Below are positions 8,407 to 18,182 of a stretch of DNA of 33,508 nucleotides, piece by piece; the stretch's first letter is position 1, and every line of letters starts with the position of its first letter. The stretch is from Gomphosphaeria aponina SAG 52.96 = DSM 107014 (lineage in GTDB: Bacteria; Cyanobacteriota; Cyanobacteriia; Cyanobacteriales; Gomphosphaeriaceae), in NCBI GenBank assembly GCA_016903655.1, contig JADQBC010000032.1:1-33508 (forward strand), written 5' to 3'. The position numbers were made by a program, and so were the translations under genes. Under the pieces are notes generated by a model that had not been told where the DNA came from, searched no databases, and saw nothing but the letters and a program-made list of their open reading frames with translations.

Positions 8407-9349
8407 ATTTTGATTCTAAATTCATTTGCATTAACGATTGGGTTTCTAAGAGACTTTCTTGGTTGCTATCAGGGGCTGTTATTTTCATTTTTATGTCAGA
8501 TTTCATTTCAATCGTAGCGCTAATGGGCATAATTTGAGCTAAATTCATTGTCACTTTCCCCTTACCTATTCCTGTCAAAGAAGTAAGACTCATCGAAGCA
8601 TCTGGAGAGTTAATCTTTTGTTCTCCTGCTTGCTGTTCTATTTTAACATTTAAAGTGGCGATATTATCTTGAATATCTACTAACTCATAATTGGCTGTTT
8701 GCGTTAAATTAATCCCATTGGTAGAGAGTAAATTAGTTACTTCCCATTGCGCTCCTATTCCTACTGCTTCTGAGGGAAGTGGGGAAGATAATTGTTTTAA
8801 AGAAGTTACCATTGACTCAAGCATTTGTTTGTTGTTTCCGTCCATATTTGCTGGAAAAACTATCGTTGCATCTTTAGTATTTCCTTGTTTATCTAATAGA
8901 AAAGAACCATTTAAACCTACTAGCTTATTCATTTGCTCTTCCATGGCGCTAAGTAATTCTGTAGAAGTATTTGGCTCTGCAATTACTTCTACATCAGTAT
9001 AAGTAAAATCTGCATTGATATCCCCATTTTCCGCCACATTAGTAACCTCTACTTCCATAGTTATGGTGGTTGTGGGACTAATTACCTGGGGGTAAGTTTG
9101 ACCATCAACTAACATGGTCATTTCCGTATTCATGGTCATTGTGCTTGTTGCTTTAGTTGCTACTGTGGGCGTTAAACGTAGTTCCTGTTTTGGTTCATTT
9201 CCTGGGTTTAGCAATGTTATTTCTGACGGAGAATTTATGCTTTCTCCTTGCGCTATTTCTGCATAAGCAGGTGTTTTGTCAGTGTCTAAATTAACTGCTC
9301 CTAAACCTGTGAGCAAACAAAATGAGCCAAGTAATAAAGTTTTTTTCAT
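8399..9349 (-). CDS. Secreted protein coupled to pcrA, possibly DUF6263-like
   Basis: A 316-residue exported protein from the ATG at 9349 (MKKTLLLGSFCLLTGLGAV); a longer frame to 9397 uses a TTG and would bury the signal peptide. After the cleavage-like AYA comes a beta-rich, Thr- and Met-rich domain with alternating strands (TSTMTMNTEMTMLVDGQ, TITMEVEVTNV) and a repeated I-K-M-K pattern near the end. The layout resembles cyanobacterial proteins grouped as DUF6263, though I am unsure. Its stop overlaps the start of pcrA. Why an exported protein should be coupled to a DNA helicase is unclear; shared expression may be incidental. Confidence 0.7.
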   Translation of the reverse strand: MKKTLLLGSFCLLTGLGAVNLDTDKTPAYAEIAQGESINSPSEITLLNPGNEPKQELRLTPTVATKATSTMTMNTEMTMLVDGQTYPQVISPTTTITMEVEVTNVAENGDINADFTYTDVEVIAEPNTSTELLSAMEEQMNKLVGLNGSFLLDKQGNTKDATIVFPANMDGNNKQMLESMVTSLKQLSSPLPSEAVGIGAQWEVTNLLSTNGINLTQTANYELVDIQDNIATLNVKIEQQAGEQKINSPDASMSLTSLTGIGKGKVTMNLAQIMPISATIEMKSDIKMKITAPDSNQESLLETQSLMQMNLESKYE

Positions 9350-9369
9350 GGTGGAAAAATAATATATTG

Positions 9370-9397
9370 ATTTAATTTTTGTTGATTTTTTTGTCAA
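9370..9397 (-). promoter_or_regulatory. Putative sigma-70-type promoter of the secreted protein-pcrA operon
   Basis: On the minus strand TTGACA (9397-9392) is followed after 16 bp by TTAAAT (9375-9370). This would give a leader of only some 15 nt before the ATG at 9349, which has no clear Shine-Dalgarno sequence. The -35 box is perfect, the -10 box partial. Confidence 0.4.
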
Positions 9398-9755
9398 AAT
9401 AGCTTTTGCTACCTATTTAACTTATTAGATGTTTCTAATGCCTAAACCTGGGGGTAACTCGTTTCCATAGTTTCAGCCTCACTCTACAGTAAGAACATTA
9501 CTCATCCCAGCACAAATAGGTCTTTTTTTGATAATTTAAACTAAAATCATTGCTTAAATTATCTATATAAATAACTCCCTCAAATCGGGCGATCGCCTTT
9601 ATACTCTTTTTAGGGTCAATCAATTTCTAAAACATTACATCTTTGTTTAATGTTGCTTTGCCATCAACTGAGCCCAGCTATGATTACAAATCACTAATTA
9701 ACCTTTTTCCTGTAGAATCAGAAAAACTATCCCATTCAGTCCCCGCGTAAATATT
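9398..9755. other. Divergent intergenic region without a recognised gene
   Basis: This AT-rich spacer separates two divergently transcribed secreted-protein genes. It holds one HIP1 site (about 9589-9596), the minus-strand promoter candidate at its left border, and no open frame with coding character. I found no tRNA-like or riboswitch-like fold and no clear plus-strand promoter. Confidence 0.5.
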
Positions 9756-10304
9756 ATGTTAATCAACAGATTACTTTCAGTTTGCCTAGCAATTTTTGCT
9801 CTCAATATTTTAGGAGCTGAACCAGCAACTACTCAACCAAATAATGAACCACCAACTACTGAGTTTTCCCCAGAGCAGGAAGGTCAAATAACAGAAGCAG
9901 CAGTGCAAGAGTTAATCGATGGAATTAAGCTGGCGGGAGCAAATAAAAACGTTGATGAAATTATCCAGTACTTTGCTCCCTTTATCAACTCTCGAGTCAC
10001 CATTAAAACCGACGCAGTTACAGAAACAATTGAGCTAAATGGCATAGAAGAACATCGCGCTTACATGGAAAATGCCTATCAGACAATCCAAAGTTCTGAA
10101 GCTTTATTTGATGATTTTCAAATCAACATCTTATCTGGTGGGGAAATGGCAAAAGTATATAGAACTAGAAGGGTTAACATAACCACAACTGAGGGCAAAC
10201 GGCTACTTGTAGTATCAGATTCAGAATCTCGTTTAGCCTTAATAGATGGCAAGCTACAAATTGTCTCTATTGAAGAAACAGCCGAGGTTGATCTTCGTCC
10301 TTAA
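9756..10304 (+). CDS. Secreted NTF2-like (SnoaL-type fold) protein
   Basis: A 182-residue protein with a short signal peptide (MLINRLLSVCLAIFALNILGAEPA) and a Pro/Thr/Glu-rich linker (about 24-45). The remainder has the helix-helix-strand pattern of the NTF2-like fold: AAVQELIDGIKLAGANKNVDEIIQYFAPF, then strands with the ELNGIEEHRAYMENA segment that follows the first hairpin in SnoaL-like proteins. No catalytic residues can be assigned. It is convergent with the small secreted protein ending at 10386, with a short-repeat spacer between. Confidence 0.65.
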   Translation: MLINRLLSVCLAIFALNILGAEPATTQPNNEPPTTEFSPEQEGQITEAAVQELIDGIKLAGANKNVDEIIQYFAPFINSRVTIKTDAVTETIELNGIEEHRAYMENAYQTIQSSEALFDDFQINILSGGEMAKVYRTRRVNITTTEGKRLLVVSDSESRLALIDGKLQIVSIEETAEVDLRP

Positions 10305-10310
10305 TTCAGT

Positions 10311-10382
10311 CTTAATAGTTGATAGTTGATAGTTAATAGTTGATAGTTAATAGTTTATAACCTAACCATTAACTCTCAACAC
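10311..10382. repeat. Short tandem AGTTGATAGTTAAT-type repeat
   Basis: Five to six near copies of the heptamer-like word AGTTGAT or AGTTAAT run from about 10315 to 10355, then an inverted partner CCATTAACTCTCAACAC. Related words occur in inverse orientation near 18755-18793 (ACCATGAACTATCAACCATA). These resemble the short tandemly repeated sequences common in cyanobacterial spacers. The position between convergent genes suggests a transcript-end structure. Confidence 0.6.
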
Positions 10383-10385
10383 AGG

Positions 10386-10709
10386 TTAGTCACTAAAAGG
10401 GCTACTCCAGCCTTGACCTAAACGATGACCGCCCTCAGTGTATCCCTCGTCATATTCGTGAGAATTGCGAGGATTATCGTATCTTGCTCGATTGTAGCCA
10501 TCTTCAAGCCCTCGATTGTATTCTTGTTCAGGGGATCTGTATTGATTTTGCGACTTATCGTTGCTAATAACTTGATTGATGACTACAGCTCCAGCAGCAA
10601 CACCAACAGCTTCGCCAAAGGTTAGTGCTTTTGCAGATTGGGGTAAAGTAGTTAAAACAGCAGTTGAAGCTGCCAATGCGGTTAAACCTGTTGCCAATAT
10701 TTTTTTCAT
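10386..10709 (-). CDS. Small secreted Tyr/Arg/Asn-rich protein
   Basis: A 107-residue protein with a clear signal peptide (MKKILATGLTALAASTAVLTTLPQSAKA, cleavage near 28) and a strong ribosome binding site: GAGGAGG about eight bases before the ATG. A small Gly/Ala segment (GEAVGVAAGAVVINQVIS, 33-50) is followed by a hydrophilic tail rich in Tyr, Asn, Arg and acidic residues (EYNRGLEDGYNRARYDNPRN). No family is recognised. It may be a periplasmic or cell-surface small protein. Confidence 0.75.
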   Translation of the reverse strand: MKKILATGLTALAASTAVLTTLPQSAKALTFGEAVGVAAGAVVINQVISNDKSQNQYRSPEQEYNRGLEDGYNRARYDNPRNSHEYDEGYTEGGHRLGQGWSSPFSD

Positions 10710-10743
10710 CTTTTTTTCCTCCTCTCTTCAATAATAGACTATA

Positions 10744-10774
10744 TTTATTTTGCTTATTGGTGCAAGCAAATAAA
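10744..10774 (-). promoter_or_regulatory. Leader hairpin upstream of the small secreted protein
   Basis: Arms TTTATTTTGCTT (10744-10755) and AAGCAAATAAA (10764-10774) pair with one bulge around an 8-base loop, about 35 nt before the start codon at 10709. Farther upstream on the minus strand is a TTGACA (about 10870-10865) without a good -10 box. The hairpin could influence mRNA stability. Confidence 0.35.
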
Positions 10775-11054
10775 GGATACTGTTCTAATTTCTTGGGGTT
10801 CATGTTCTGGTACTTGATGTACTTCCATAGATACTTGTTTAATCTGAGAAGCAACATCATATGTCAAGCACGATAGTATGTTATATTTTTAAGTGAACAT
10901 AGTGTTAACTTTTTTTTCCCAATTATTAAAAAGCCGAATTACTAGCCAAGTAAAATTACTAACTATTTTATGTTTAATTTGGATCACTACCTCTTTTCAT
11001 TATAAGTCATAATCGATGCCCACTTTCAGATCTTATAAAGGTTGGAAAAACTGC
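10775..11054. other. Intergenic region without a recognised gene
   Basis: With the hairpin to its left, this makes a 345-bp gap between two minus-strand genes. It is AT-rich, with a T-run near 10911-10918, and contains no frame with coding character, no RNA gene I recognise, and no copy of the window's repeat families. Confidence 0.5.
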
Positions 11055-11312
11055 TTATTTTTCCAATCTAGTCACATACCACTGCAAATATTCCCCAGCA
11101 CCAACATCAAATTCACAGAAGTTTTCCATCAGATGTCTAGCTTGTTCTTCTACCGAAGTAAATTTGGTCAACTCTCGCGGTAAATTATCCTGGTAAGATA
11201 GTATCCTTTCCTTGAGCTTGGCTAATAATTCTTCGGGAGTGAGAAATTGCTCAGGCTGGTCGGTTTCGAGGACAACAAACCAGTCCTCTTGATACATAAT
11301 TGAATCGGGCAT
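11055..11312 (-). CDS. CRR7-family protein (NDH-1 complex factor)
   Basis: An 85-residue soluble protein that matches the chlororespiratory reduction 7 family: [29 protein letters not shown] at the start and [21 protein letters not shown] at the end, including the conserved C-terminal [12 protein letters not shown]. In plants CRR7 is needed for accumulation of the chloroplast NAD(P)H dehydrogenase-like complex; the cyanobacterial protein is presumed to serve NDH-1. It is divergent from selO with about 40 bp between the start codons, so the promoters must overlap. Confidence 0.85.
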   Translation of the reverse strand: MPDSIMYQEDWFVVLETDQPEQFLTPEELLAKLKERILSYQDNLPRELTKFTSVEEQARHLMENFCEFDVGAGEYLQWYVTRLEK

Positions 11313-11352
11313 GATAGTTTTGCTATGGTCAAGACAGTTTATTTTTAAGTAT

Positions 11353-12774
11353 ATGACTCAAACATCCCCCAATCCCTTCCTCACTCTCAATTATGAACCA
11401 GCCTTGGAAGGCTTGGGAGCAGACTATTTCGATGAAGTTGCAGCAGCGGAGTTTCCTACCCATATTTTGCGCTTCCGCAATGACCAGTTATTACCACTCC
11501 TCGGACTTAATCCCGAAACAGTGACAGATAATGATTTTATTGAAGCGTTTGGTAAGTTTCAGGGAGTGCGCCCCTTTTTGGCTTTACGCTATCATGGCTA
11601 CCAGTTTGGGGAATATAATTCTTTTTTGGGTGATGGTCGGGGGTTTCTTTACGGACAGGTGCGCGGTACTGATGGTGCGCTCTATGACTTTGGTACTAAA
11701 GGCTCTGGGAGAACTCCCTATTCTCGTTCTGCTGATGGCCGACTCACTCTCAAAGGTGGGGTGCGGGAAGTTTTGGCTGCTGAAGCTTTGCATAATTTGG
11801 GAGTAAATACCTCCCGTTGTCTCAGTTTGATTGAAACTGGGGAGTCACTTTGGCGGGGTGATGAACCTTCCCCCACTCGCTCATCGGTGATGATCCGCTT
11901 TAGTCGTTCTCATATCCGTTTTGGTACTTTTGAACGGCTACATTATTTTAAACGCCCCGATTTGATTAAAAAGCTTTTAGACCATGTAATAAATATTTAT
12001 TATCCCCAAATTGGGAAAGAAAGCGATCGCTATGTTCTATTTTACTCCTCCTTGGTGGAACGGGTGGCACTTCTAGCCGCTCAGTGGATGGGGGCGGGTT
12101 TTTGTCATGGTGTGCTAAACACTGATAATATGTCTATTACTGGGGAAAGTTTTGATTATGGGCCCTATGCTTTTATTCCTACTTATGACCCACAATTTAC
12201 TGCTGCCTATTTTGACTATGGTGGACGTTATAGTTATGGTAATCAACCTTTTATTTGTCGGCTAAATTTGGAAATGCTTCAGACTGCTTTAGCAAGTGTG
12301 ATTCCTTTTGCTGATAACATCGCAGGTTTGGAGCGATTTGATGAGCTTTATGAACTTAATTACCGTCAATTAATGCTCCAAAAGTTGGGTTTTGCATCAT
12401 TAGAACCATCAGCAGCAGAAGAGTTATTATATCAGACTATTAAGTTACTGATGGAGAGTAAAATGGGTTATCATGGCTTTTTTGCTGAGTTGGCGATTCA
12501 GTTTAATTATGGTTGGCGTGAGGATAGTTCCACAATTTTGGAAAATACTTCTATTAACTATGCAGGCTGGAAAAATTGGCAAAATTTATATCATCAAATT
12601 CTGAATAATTTGCCCCAGGAGGAAATGGAAAAGGTGGGGAAAAGACTCAGTAAAAATAACCCGAAAACTGTATTATTTCGCCCCCTAATTGAATCGGTTT
12701 GGGAAGCTATTACTCAAGAGGATGATTGGTCGCCTTTTAAGGCACTTGTCAGCAAACTACAAGCTCAAGAATAG
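11353..12774 (+). CDS. selO: Protein adenylyltransferase SelO (YdiU/UPF0061)
   Basis: A 473-residue pseudokinase-fold enzyme, close to the usual ~480. Recognisable blocks are [18 protein letters not shown] near the N-terminus, the nucleotide-binding [19 protein letters not shown], and the [27 protein letters not shown] block with metal-binding Asn and Asp, followed by GRYSYGNQP. SelO enzymes transfer AMP from ATP to Ser/Thr/Tyr of target proteins and are linked to redox stress. No C-terminal selenocysteine or equivalent Cys is evident (end SKLQAQE). I used the ATG at 11353 ([18 protein letters not shown]); an earlier ATG at 11311 adds 14 unconserved residues overlapping the crr7 start. The adenylate kinase starts 14 bp downstream. 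Confidence 0.92.
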   Translation: MTQTSPNPFLTLNYEPALEGLGADYFDEVAAAEFPTHILRFRNDQLLPLLGLNPETVTDNDFIEAFGKFQGVRPFLALRYHGYQFGEYNSFLGDGRGFLYGQVRGTDGALYDFGTKGSGRTPYSRSADGRLTLKGGVREVLAAEALHNLGVNTSRCLSLIETGESLWRGDEPSPTRSSVMIRFSRSHIRFGTFERLHYFKRPDLIKKLLDHVINIYYPQIGKESDRYVLFYSSLVERVALLAAQWMGAGFCHGVLNTDNMSITGESFDYGPYAFIPTYDPQFTAAYFDYGGRYSYGNQPFICRLNLEMLQTALASVIPFADNIAGLERFDELYELNYRQLMLQKLGFASLEPSAAEELLYQTIKLLMESKMGYHGFFAELAIQFNYGWREDSSTILENTSINYAGWKNWQNLYHQILNNLPQEEMEKVGKRLSKNNPKTVLFRPLIESVWEAITQEDDWSPFKALVSKLQAQE

Positions 12775-12788
12775 GGAAGGAGAAAGCA

Positions 12789-13346
12789 ATGAGATTAGTA
12801 ATGTTGGGCGGCCCTGGGGCAGGTAAGGGAACTCAGTCGCAAAAATTATCTCTTGATCTACAAATTACTGTGATTGCAACAGGAGATGTTTTGCGCAAAG
12901 CAATGACTTCTGCAAGTCCTTTAGGGGAAAAAGCGCGGGAATTTGTGGAAAAAGGGGAATTAGTGCCAGATGAAATGATGATTCAATTTATGCGCGATCG
13001 CCTCCTTCAATCTGATGTTAATTCTGGCTGGATTTTAGAAGGTTATCCTCGTACTTCATTTCAAGCTGAGGAATTAGATTTTTTATTAGATGATTTACAA
13101 CAAGGTCTAGATTGGGCAATTTATTTACAAGTTAGTGATTCTTTAATGTTGGCACGTTCTTTAGGAAGGGGAAAAGTTGATGACCAACCTGAGATTATTC
13201 AGCGTCGTATTGAAATGTTCTACTCTCGCACTATTCCCATTTTAGAATATTATGAATATAAAAAACGACTTTTAACTGTTCAAGCTGAAGCTTCCCCAGA
13301 AGAAGTTGAACAGGAAATTTTCCAGAAACTCGGTTTATCAAGCTAA
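12789..13346 (+). CDS. adk: Adenylate kinase, short LID-less type
   Basis: A 185-residue nucleoside monophosphate kinase (ATP + AMP to 2 ADP). P-loop GGPGAGKGTQ (7-16), AMP-site TGDVLR (31-36) and the DGFPRT-type motif as EGYPRT (84-89) are present. The LID is reduced to a short loop around GRGKVDDQPE (126-135), with no zinc-binding cysteines, so this is the short form. Cyanobacteria often carry extra adk-like paralogues besides the one in the ribosomal protein operon; this is probably such a copy, and the Glu for Asp in the EGYPRT motif also marks it as divergent. GGAAGGAG precedes the start. It is co-directional with selO at 14 bp. Confidence 0.85.
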   Translation: MRLVMLGGPGAGKGTQSQKLSLDLQITVIATGDVLRKAMTSASPLGEKAREFVEKGELVPDEMMIQFMRDRLLQSDVNSGWILEGYPRTSFQAEELDFLLDDLQQGLDWAIYLQVSDSLMLARSLGRGKVDDQPEIIQRRIEMFYSRTIPILEYYEYKKRLLTVQAEASPEEVEQEIFQKLGLSS

Positions 13347-13524
13347 CCTGAGATTGATAAAAGCAGCTTGAAATCTTTAATTGTTACTCTGCCTAAGAAA
13401 TTGAAAATAATTCATAATTTAATTCCTTAAGGCTTTTATTAATCCTGAGCAATTGCTATATTTAATCAACTATTAAAAACACCCTGGTTTAGAGAAAAAA
13501 CTTATTTTCGCAACTAAAACACCT

Positions 13525-14718
13525 ATGCCTGATTTTCATCTCAACTACGTTCCAACCTTTACCCTGCTATCCAATGAAGCTCATCATGCTATGGAAGAGA
13601 GGCTTTCTCTGGCATCTCAGCGCATCCCAGTGGGAGTTATAATTCCTGCGCTCTACAGTGATCTGGCCAGCCCCGCAATGGCAAATATTATTCAAGAACT
13701 CTCAGCCATGGAGTTTATAGCACGGGTGTACATCAGCCTTGATCGCGCTACCTTGGAAGAGTATGAACAAGCTAAGTCAATTGTTGCTCCGCTGAAGGAA
13801 AAAGCTTGTCTGCTCTGGAATGATAGTGCGCAGGTGCAAGCGGTAATGAAAAAAATCGAGAGCTTGATCCCTTTAGGCCCTCGAGGAAAAGGACGGGCGG
13901 TTTGGACTGCTTTAGGCTATGTTTTAACCAAAGAGGAAGTCTCGGTGCTGGCGTTTCACGATGCGGATATCTTAACTTATAACCGTACTTTTATGGTGCG
14001 CTTGCTGTACGCAGTTGTGCAGCTTCGCTACCAATTTGTTAAAGGATTTTATGCACGCTATGGCGATCGCCTTTATGGTCGTGTCTTGCGTTTATTTTAT
14101 TTCCCCTTTGTCCGTTCTCTGCGGGATATTCTCGGTAACATAGACTTCCTGGAATATATGGCAGACTTTCGCTATCCTCTCTCTGGGGAGTTTGCTACCT
14201 TTACCAGTCTGGCTCGGGAGATGCGATTTCCTTCCGACTGGGGAATTGAGGTGGGAATCCTCTCTGAAATTTATCGCTTAGTTAAAGTACCGCGTATTTG
14301 TCAAGTGGAACTGATCCATCGCTACGATCACAAGCATCAGCAAGTGGGCCTTGATGCAGGCGCTGGTCTCAAAAAAATGGTTGCTGATATTGCTCGCACT
14401 TTCTTTACCCAAATTTCTGCTCAAGGGATTGTCCTCAGCAATGAGTTTTTCCGCACCTTAAAACTAACCTATCTTACTCACGCCCGCAAAGCCATTGGGG
14501 TATATGAGGCATTTGCAGAGATGCACGATTTGACTCAGTATGATTTGCATGTGGAGTTATCAGCGGTTGAAGCGTTTGCACAAGCTCTAGATCAAGCTCT
14601 CAATGACTTTAACCAATATCCTTTTGGTTCCCCTTTGATACCAGACTGGCGGCGTGTGAAAGTGGCAATTGCTGGTATTATGGAGGAACTTACAGAGGCT
14701 TTAGATAACCCTATGTAA
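13525..14718 (+). CDS. gpgS: GT81-type glycosyltransferase, probable glucosyl-3-phosphoglycerate synthase
   Basis: A 397-residue GT-A-fold enzyme. N-terminal nucleotide-sugar region VGVIIPALYSD (36-46), acceptor/base-binding GPRGKGRAVWTAL (118-130), metal-binding HDADI (145-149), then the family-typical PLSGEFA (218-224) and DWGIEVGIL (238-246) blocks. GpgS joins glucose from an NDP-glucose to 3-phosphoglycerate; dephosphorylation yields the compatible solute glucosylglycerate. No phosphatase gene lies in the window, but a GH13_18 phosphorylase that could degrade the product lies at 18815. The assignment rests on family resemblance; mannosyl specificity cannot be excluded. Confidence 0.72.
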   Translation: MPDFHLNYVPTFTLLSNEAHHAMEERLSLASQRIPVGVIIPALYSDLASPAMANIIQELSAMEFIARVYISLDRATLEEYEQAKSIVAPLKEKACLLWNDSAQVQAVMKKIESLIPLGPRGKGRAVWTALGYVLTKEEVSVLAFHDADILTYNRTFMVRLLYAVVQLRYQFVKGFYARYGDRLYGRVLRLFYFPFVRSLRDILGNIDFLEYMADFRYPLSGEFATFTSLAREMRFPSDWGIEVGILSEIYRLVKVPRICQVELIHRYDHKHQQVGLDAGAGLKKMVADIARTFFTQISAQGIVLSNEFFRTLKLTYLTHARKAIGVYEAFAEMHDLTQYDLHVELSAVEAFAQALDQALNDFNQYPFGSPLIPDWRRVKVAIAGIMEELTEALDNPM

Positions 14719-14749
14719 TACTAATTGGCAGTTGTTGATAGTTTGCCGA

Positions 14750-14900
14750 TGTAGGCGTTAGCCTTGCCGTAGGCTAGGACTGCGAAAGCCTGGATCTCCA
14801 GATGTAAGACCACGGAGGAGCGGACGAATATTGCAACTATGGGGCTGTCTGTTGAACAGGAAGCCCCGATTTCAGCCGCAGGCTAATCGGGGTAGTTCAC
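14750..14900 (+). ncRNA. Right end / omega-RNA relic of an IS200/IS605- or IS607-type TnpB transposon
   Basis: The segment ends GTTGAACAGGAAGCCCCGAT ... GGGGTAGTTCAC, the characteristic right end of cyanobacterial tnpB-bearing transposons as I know it. CCCCGATT (14864-14871) and AATCGGGG (14885-14892) form a perfect 8-bp stem with an inner AGCC/GGCT pair. GGGGCT at 14841-14846 can alternatively pair with AGCCCC at 14862-14867, a pseudoknot-like arrangement expected of omega-RNA. No tnpB frame is present upstream, which is gpgS. If transcribed, the guide would begin at 14901. Confidence 0.65.
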
Positions 14901-14911
14901 ATTTAACTCAA

Positions 14912-15523
14912 TCAACTAAATATATAATCTTTCAGCAGATGCAATACATTAAACCCACCCACAAGAATGCCCAATACAACAACAGTAGCAATTAAACAAA
15001 CTACTAAACCGCCAAGACTGATTAAACCATCATCTTCCTGCATCCCAAAAGCGGTAATAAAAATACCCATTGCTGGGAGGGTATTTGTACCAGGAATGGG
15101 AATCATCATAAATACAGACATGAGGGCGATCGCTACGCCAATAACTATTCTCCCTGACAAACTGGTACAAATATAACTCATACGGGGGCGAGTAATGGCC
15201 TCTATTCTCTCTAACCAAGGCATTCCCCCTTTCACAACACCCTGCACACTTTCCAATTTCATCGAACCATTCATCATCTTTGCTGGTAGCCAGGGCTGTT
15301 TTGCTCCCCCTAGGAGTTGAATTGCTAAGAGAAACATCAAAACTCCGAAGGGAATAGAATAACCTGGGGCGGGAATAGGTAAAGCCGAGGGCAGTGACAA
15401 AATAACGAACAAAAAGCCAAAAATTCTTTCTTCTGCCAATAACAATATATCTGCTAGTTTTACTTTTGCTTCTCGTTCTTCCTCAAAAAAATATCGCTTC
15501 AATTCTACAGACAGTCTAGCCAT
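14912..15523 (-). CDS. exoD: ExoD family membrane protein
   Basis: A 203-residue protein from the ATG at 15523 (MARLSVELKRYFFEEE). The family signature is clear: LADILLLAEERIFGFLFVILSLPSALPIPAPGYSIPFGVLMFLLAIQLL, a central amphipathic region with RP-M, then hydrophobic helices (SGRIVIGVAIALMSVFMMIPIPGTNTLPAMGIFITAFG and a final Val/Leu-rich segment). ExoD was defined in rhizobia as affecting exopolysaccharide production; the biochemical role is unknown, so the name should not be over-read. The stop lies 12 bp beyond the TnpB-transposon end. Confidence 0.85.
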   Translation of the reverse strand: MARLSVELKRYFFEEEREAKVKLADILLLAEERIFGFLFVILSLPSALPIPAPGYSIPFGVLMFLLAIQLLGGAKQPWLPAKMMNGSMKLESVQGVVKGGMPWLERIEAITRPRMSYICTSLSGRIVIGVAIALMSVFMMIPIPGTNTLPAMGIFITAFGMQEDDGLISLGGLVVCLIATVVVLGILVGGFNVLHLLKDYIFS

Positions 15524-15685
15524 TATCAATTATCGGTTGTCAGTTATCAATTATTAGTTACTTGCACTCTCGATGAGGAAAGGTGTCAGTTGTCAAGATC
15601 GGGTTTTCTTTAGGTAAAATTTTTATCGCCAAGAAAGAGATGGTATGGACAATGGACAAAAAAAACATCATCTTGGCTATACCAT

Positions 15686-15731
15686 AAAAAAAACCCGCTC
15701 TTAGCTACTAAAATTAGGAAAAGAACGGGTT
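15686..15731 (-). terminator. Rho-independent terminator of ahcY
   Basis: On the minus strand AACCCGTTCTT (15731-15721) pairs with AAGAGCGGGTT (15702-15692), one mismatch over 11 bp, followed by a T-run (15691-15686). It begins 35 bp after the ahcY stop, giving a textbook stem plus U-tract. Confidence 0.85.
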
Positions 15732-15765
15732 GTTGCATTTCTTTTTTACCCTCGTAGAAATTATT

Positions 15766-17043
<1,278 letters not shown>

Positions 17044-17082
17044 TTAGTTTCCTTTTTTTACAAGTCTTTACATTATTCTGGC

Positions 17083-17111
17083 ATTTTATCATATAAGCGT
17101 CTTTCTGGCAA
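17083..17111 (-). promoter_or_regulatory. Sigma-70-type promoter of ahcY
   Basis: On the minus strand TTGCCA (17111-17106) and TAAAAT (17088-17083) are separated by 17 bp, about 40 bp upstream of the start codon. Spacing is optimal and both boxes match the consensus at five positions. Confidence 0.65.
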
Positions 17112-17159
17112 GATCGATTTTTTTTGACAAGAAACTGCTTATCTGGTGATGTTTGTTGT

Positions 17160-17201
17160 GTTGATCAATGGGTTTGGCACTACCCAAACCCATTCATCAA
17201 C
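17160..17201 (-). terminator. Strong hairpin between rimK and ahcY
   Basis: Arms 17160-17177 and 17184-17201 pair over 18 bp with one mismatch around a 6-base loop (core CAATGGGTTTGG). It lies 76 bp downstream of the rimK stop and 49 bp upstream of the ahcY -35 box. There is no U-run after it on the minus strand, so it is not a classical terminator; it may protect the rimK mRNA 3' end or insulate ahcY. Confidence 0.5.
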
Positions 17202-17276
17202 TAAAAAAAGACAAACTTCTTACCGCCTTTAACTGCTAGCTACAATCTCTGTAGGTGTTATGACCCAAATAAAACC

Positions 17277-18182
17277 TTAATATTGAATGCGATCGCCTGT
17301 TTTCCCCAACTTAACATTTTTCTCCAAAAAATCAATCATCTTGCCTGCCACATCCACTTCTGATGCCTTTTCAATCCCTTCGAGTCCTGGAGAAGAATTA
17401 ACCTCCATCACCACAGGGCCATGATTTGATCTGAGCATATCCACCCCAGCAATTCTCAACCCCATTGCTTTCGCCGCCCGCACAGCCGTGCTCCGTTCCT
17501 CTGGGGTTAACTTAATTTTTTCTGCCATCCCCCCGCGATGGAGATTAGATCTAAATTCTCCTTCAGCCCCTTGACGCTTCATTGATGCTACTACTTTGGT
17601 GCCAATCACAAAAGCGCGAATATCTGCCCCCTTAGCCTCTTTAATAAACTCCTGCACTAAAATATTTGCATCCAAACCCCGAAAAGCTTCAATTACCGAC
17701 TTTGCAGCTTGATGAGTTTCAGCAAGCACTACGCCAATACCTTGGGTTCCCTCTAACAACTTAATTACCAAAGGCGCACCGCCGACAGTATCAATTAGGC
17801 CATCAATATCCTGGGTGGCGTGAGCAAAGCCAGTAACTGGCAAACCTATCCCTTCGCGGGCCAGAATTTGTAAGCAGCGTAGTTTGTCACGAGAACGAGA
17901 AATTGCCTGAGACTCATTGGCACTAAAAACCCCCATTACCTCAAACTGGCGCACCACTGCCGTCCCATAAAAAGTCCGAGATGCACCAATGCGGGGAATA
18001 ATTGCGTCAAAATTCTCCAATTCGTTGCCATTATAGACCACCGTCGGTTTATGAGAAGTTATATTCATATAACAACGCAAGTAATTAATTACCCGCATTT
18101 CGTGTCCCTGTGCTTCTCCCGCTTCTTTTAAGCGCCTAGTAGAATACAAGGAAGCATCTTGAGACAAAATCGCAATTTTCAT
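17277..18182 (-). CDS. rimK: RimK-type ATP-grasp ligase (ribosomal protein S6 glutamate ligase)
   Basis: A 301-residue ATP-grasp enzyme of standard RimK length. It shows the N-terminal pre-ATP domain ([22 protein letters not shown]), the phosphate-binding loop [15 protein letters not shown], the [11 protein letters not shown] and [10 protein letters not shown] segments, and the metal-binding [15 protein letters not shown]. RimK adds glutamates to the C-terminus of ribosomal protein S6 in proteobacteria; in cyanobacteria the target is less certain. The start overlaps the stop of the upstream retropepsin-like gene by four bases (ATGA), a tight coupling that supports joint function. Confidence 0.92.
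   Translation of the reverse strand: MKIAILSQDASLYSTRRLKEAGEAQGHEMRVINYLRCYMNITSHKPTVVYNGNELENFDAIIPRIGASRTFYGTAVVRQFEVMGVFSANESQAISRSRDKLRCLQILAREGIGLPVTGFAHATQDIDGLIDTVGGAPLVIKLLEGTQGIGVVLAETHQAAKSVIEAFRGLDANILVQEFIKEAKGADIRAFVIGTKVVASMKRQGAEGEFRSNLHRGGMAEKIKLTPEERSTAVRAAKAMGLRIAGVDMLRSNHGPVVMEVNSSPGLEGIEKASEVDVAGKMIDFLEKNVKLGKTGDRIQY

Noticed and set aside
10564..10860. 98-residue minus-strand frame
   Set aside because: It overlaps, in another frame, the small secreted protein, which has a signal peptide and a strong ribosome binding site; this one has neither.
17044..17110. SAH or SAM riboswitch before ahcY
   Set aside because: The leader from the predicted start is only about 35 nt and lacks any conserved core I can identify.
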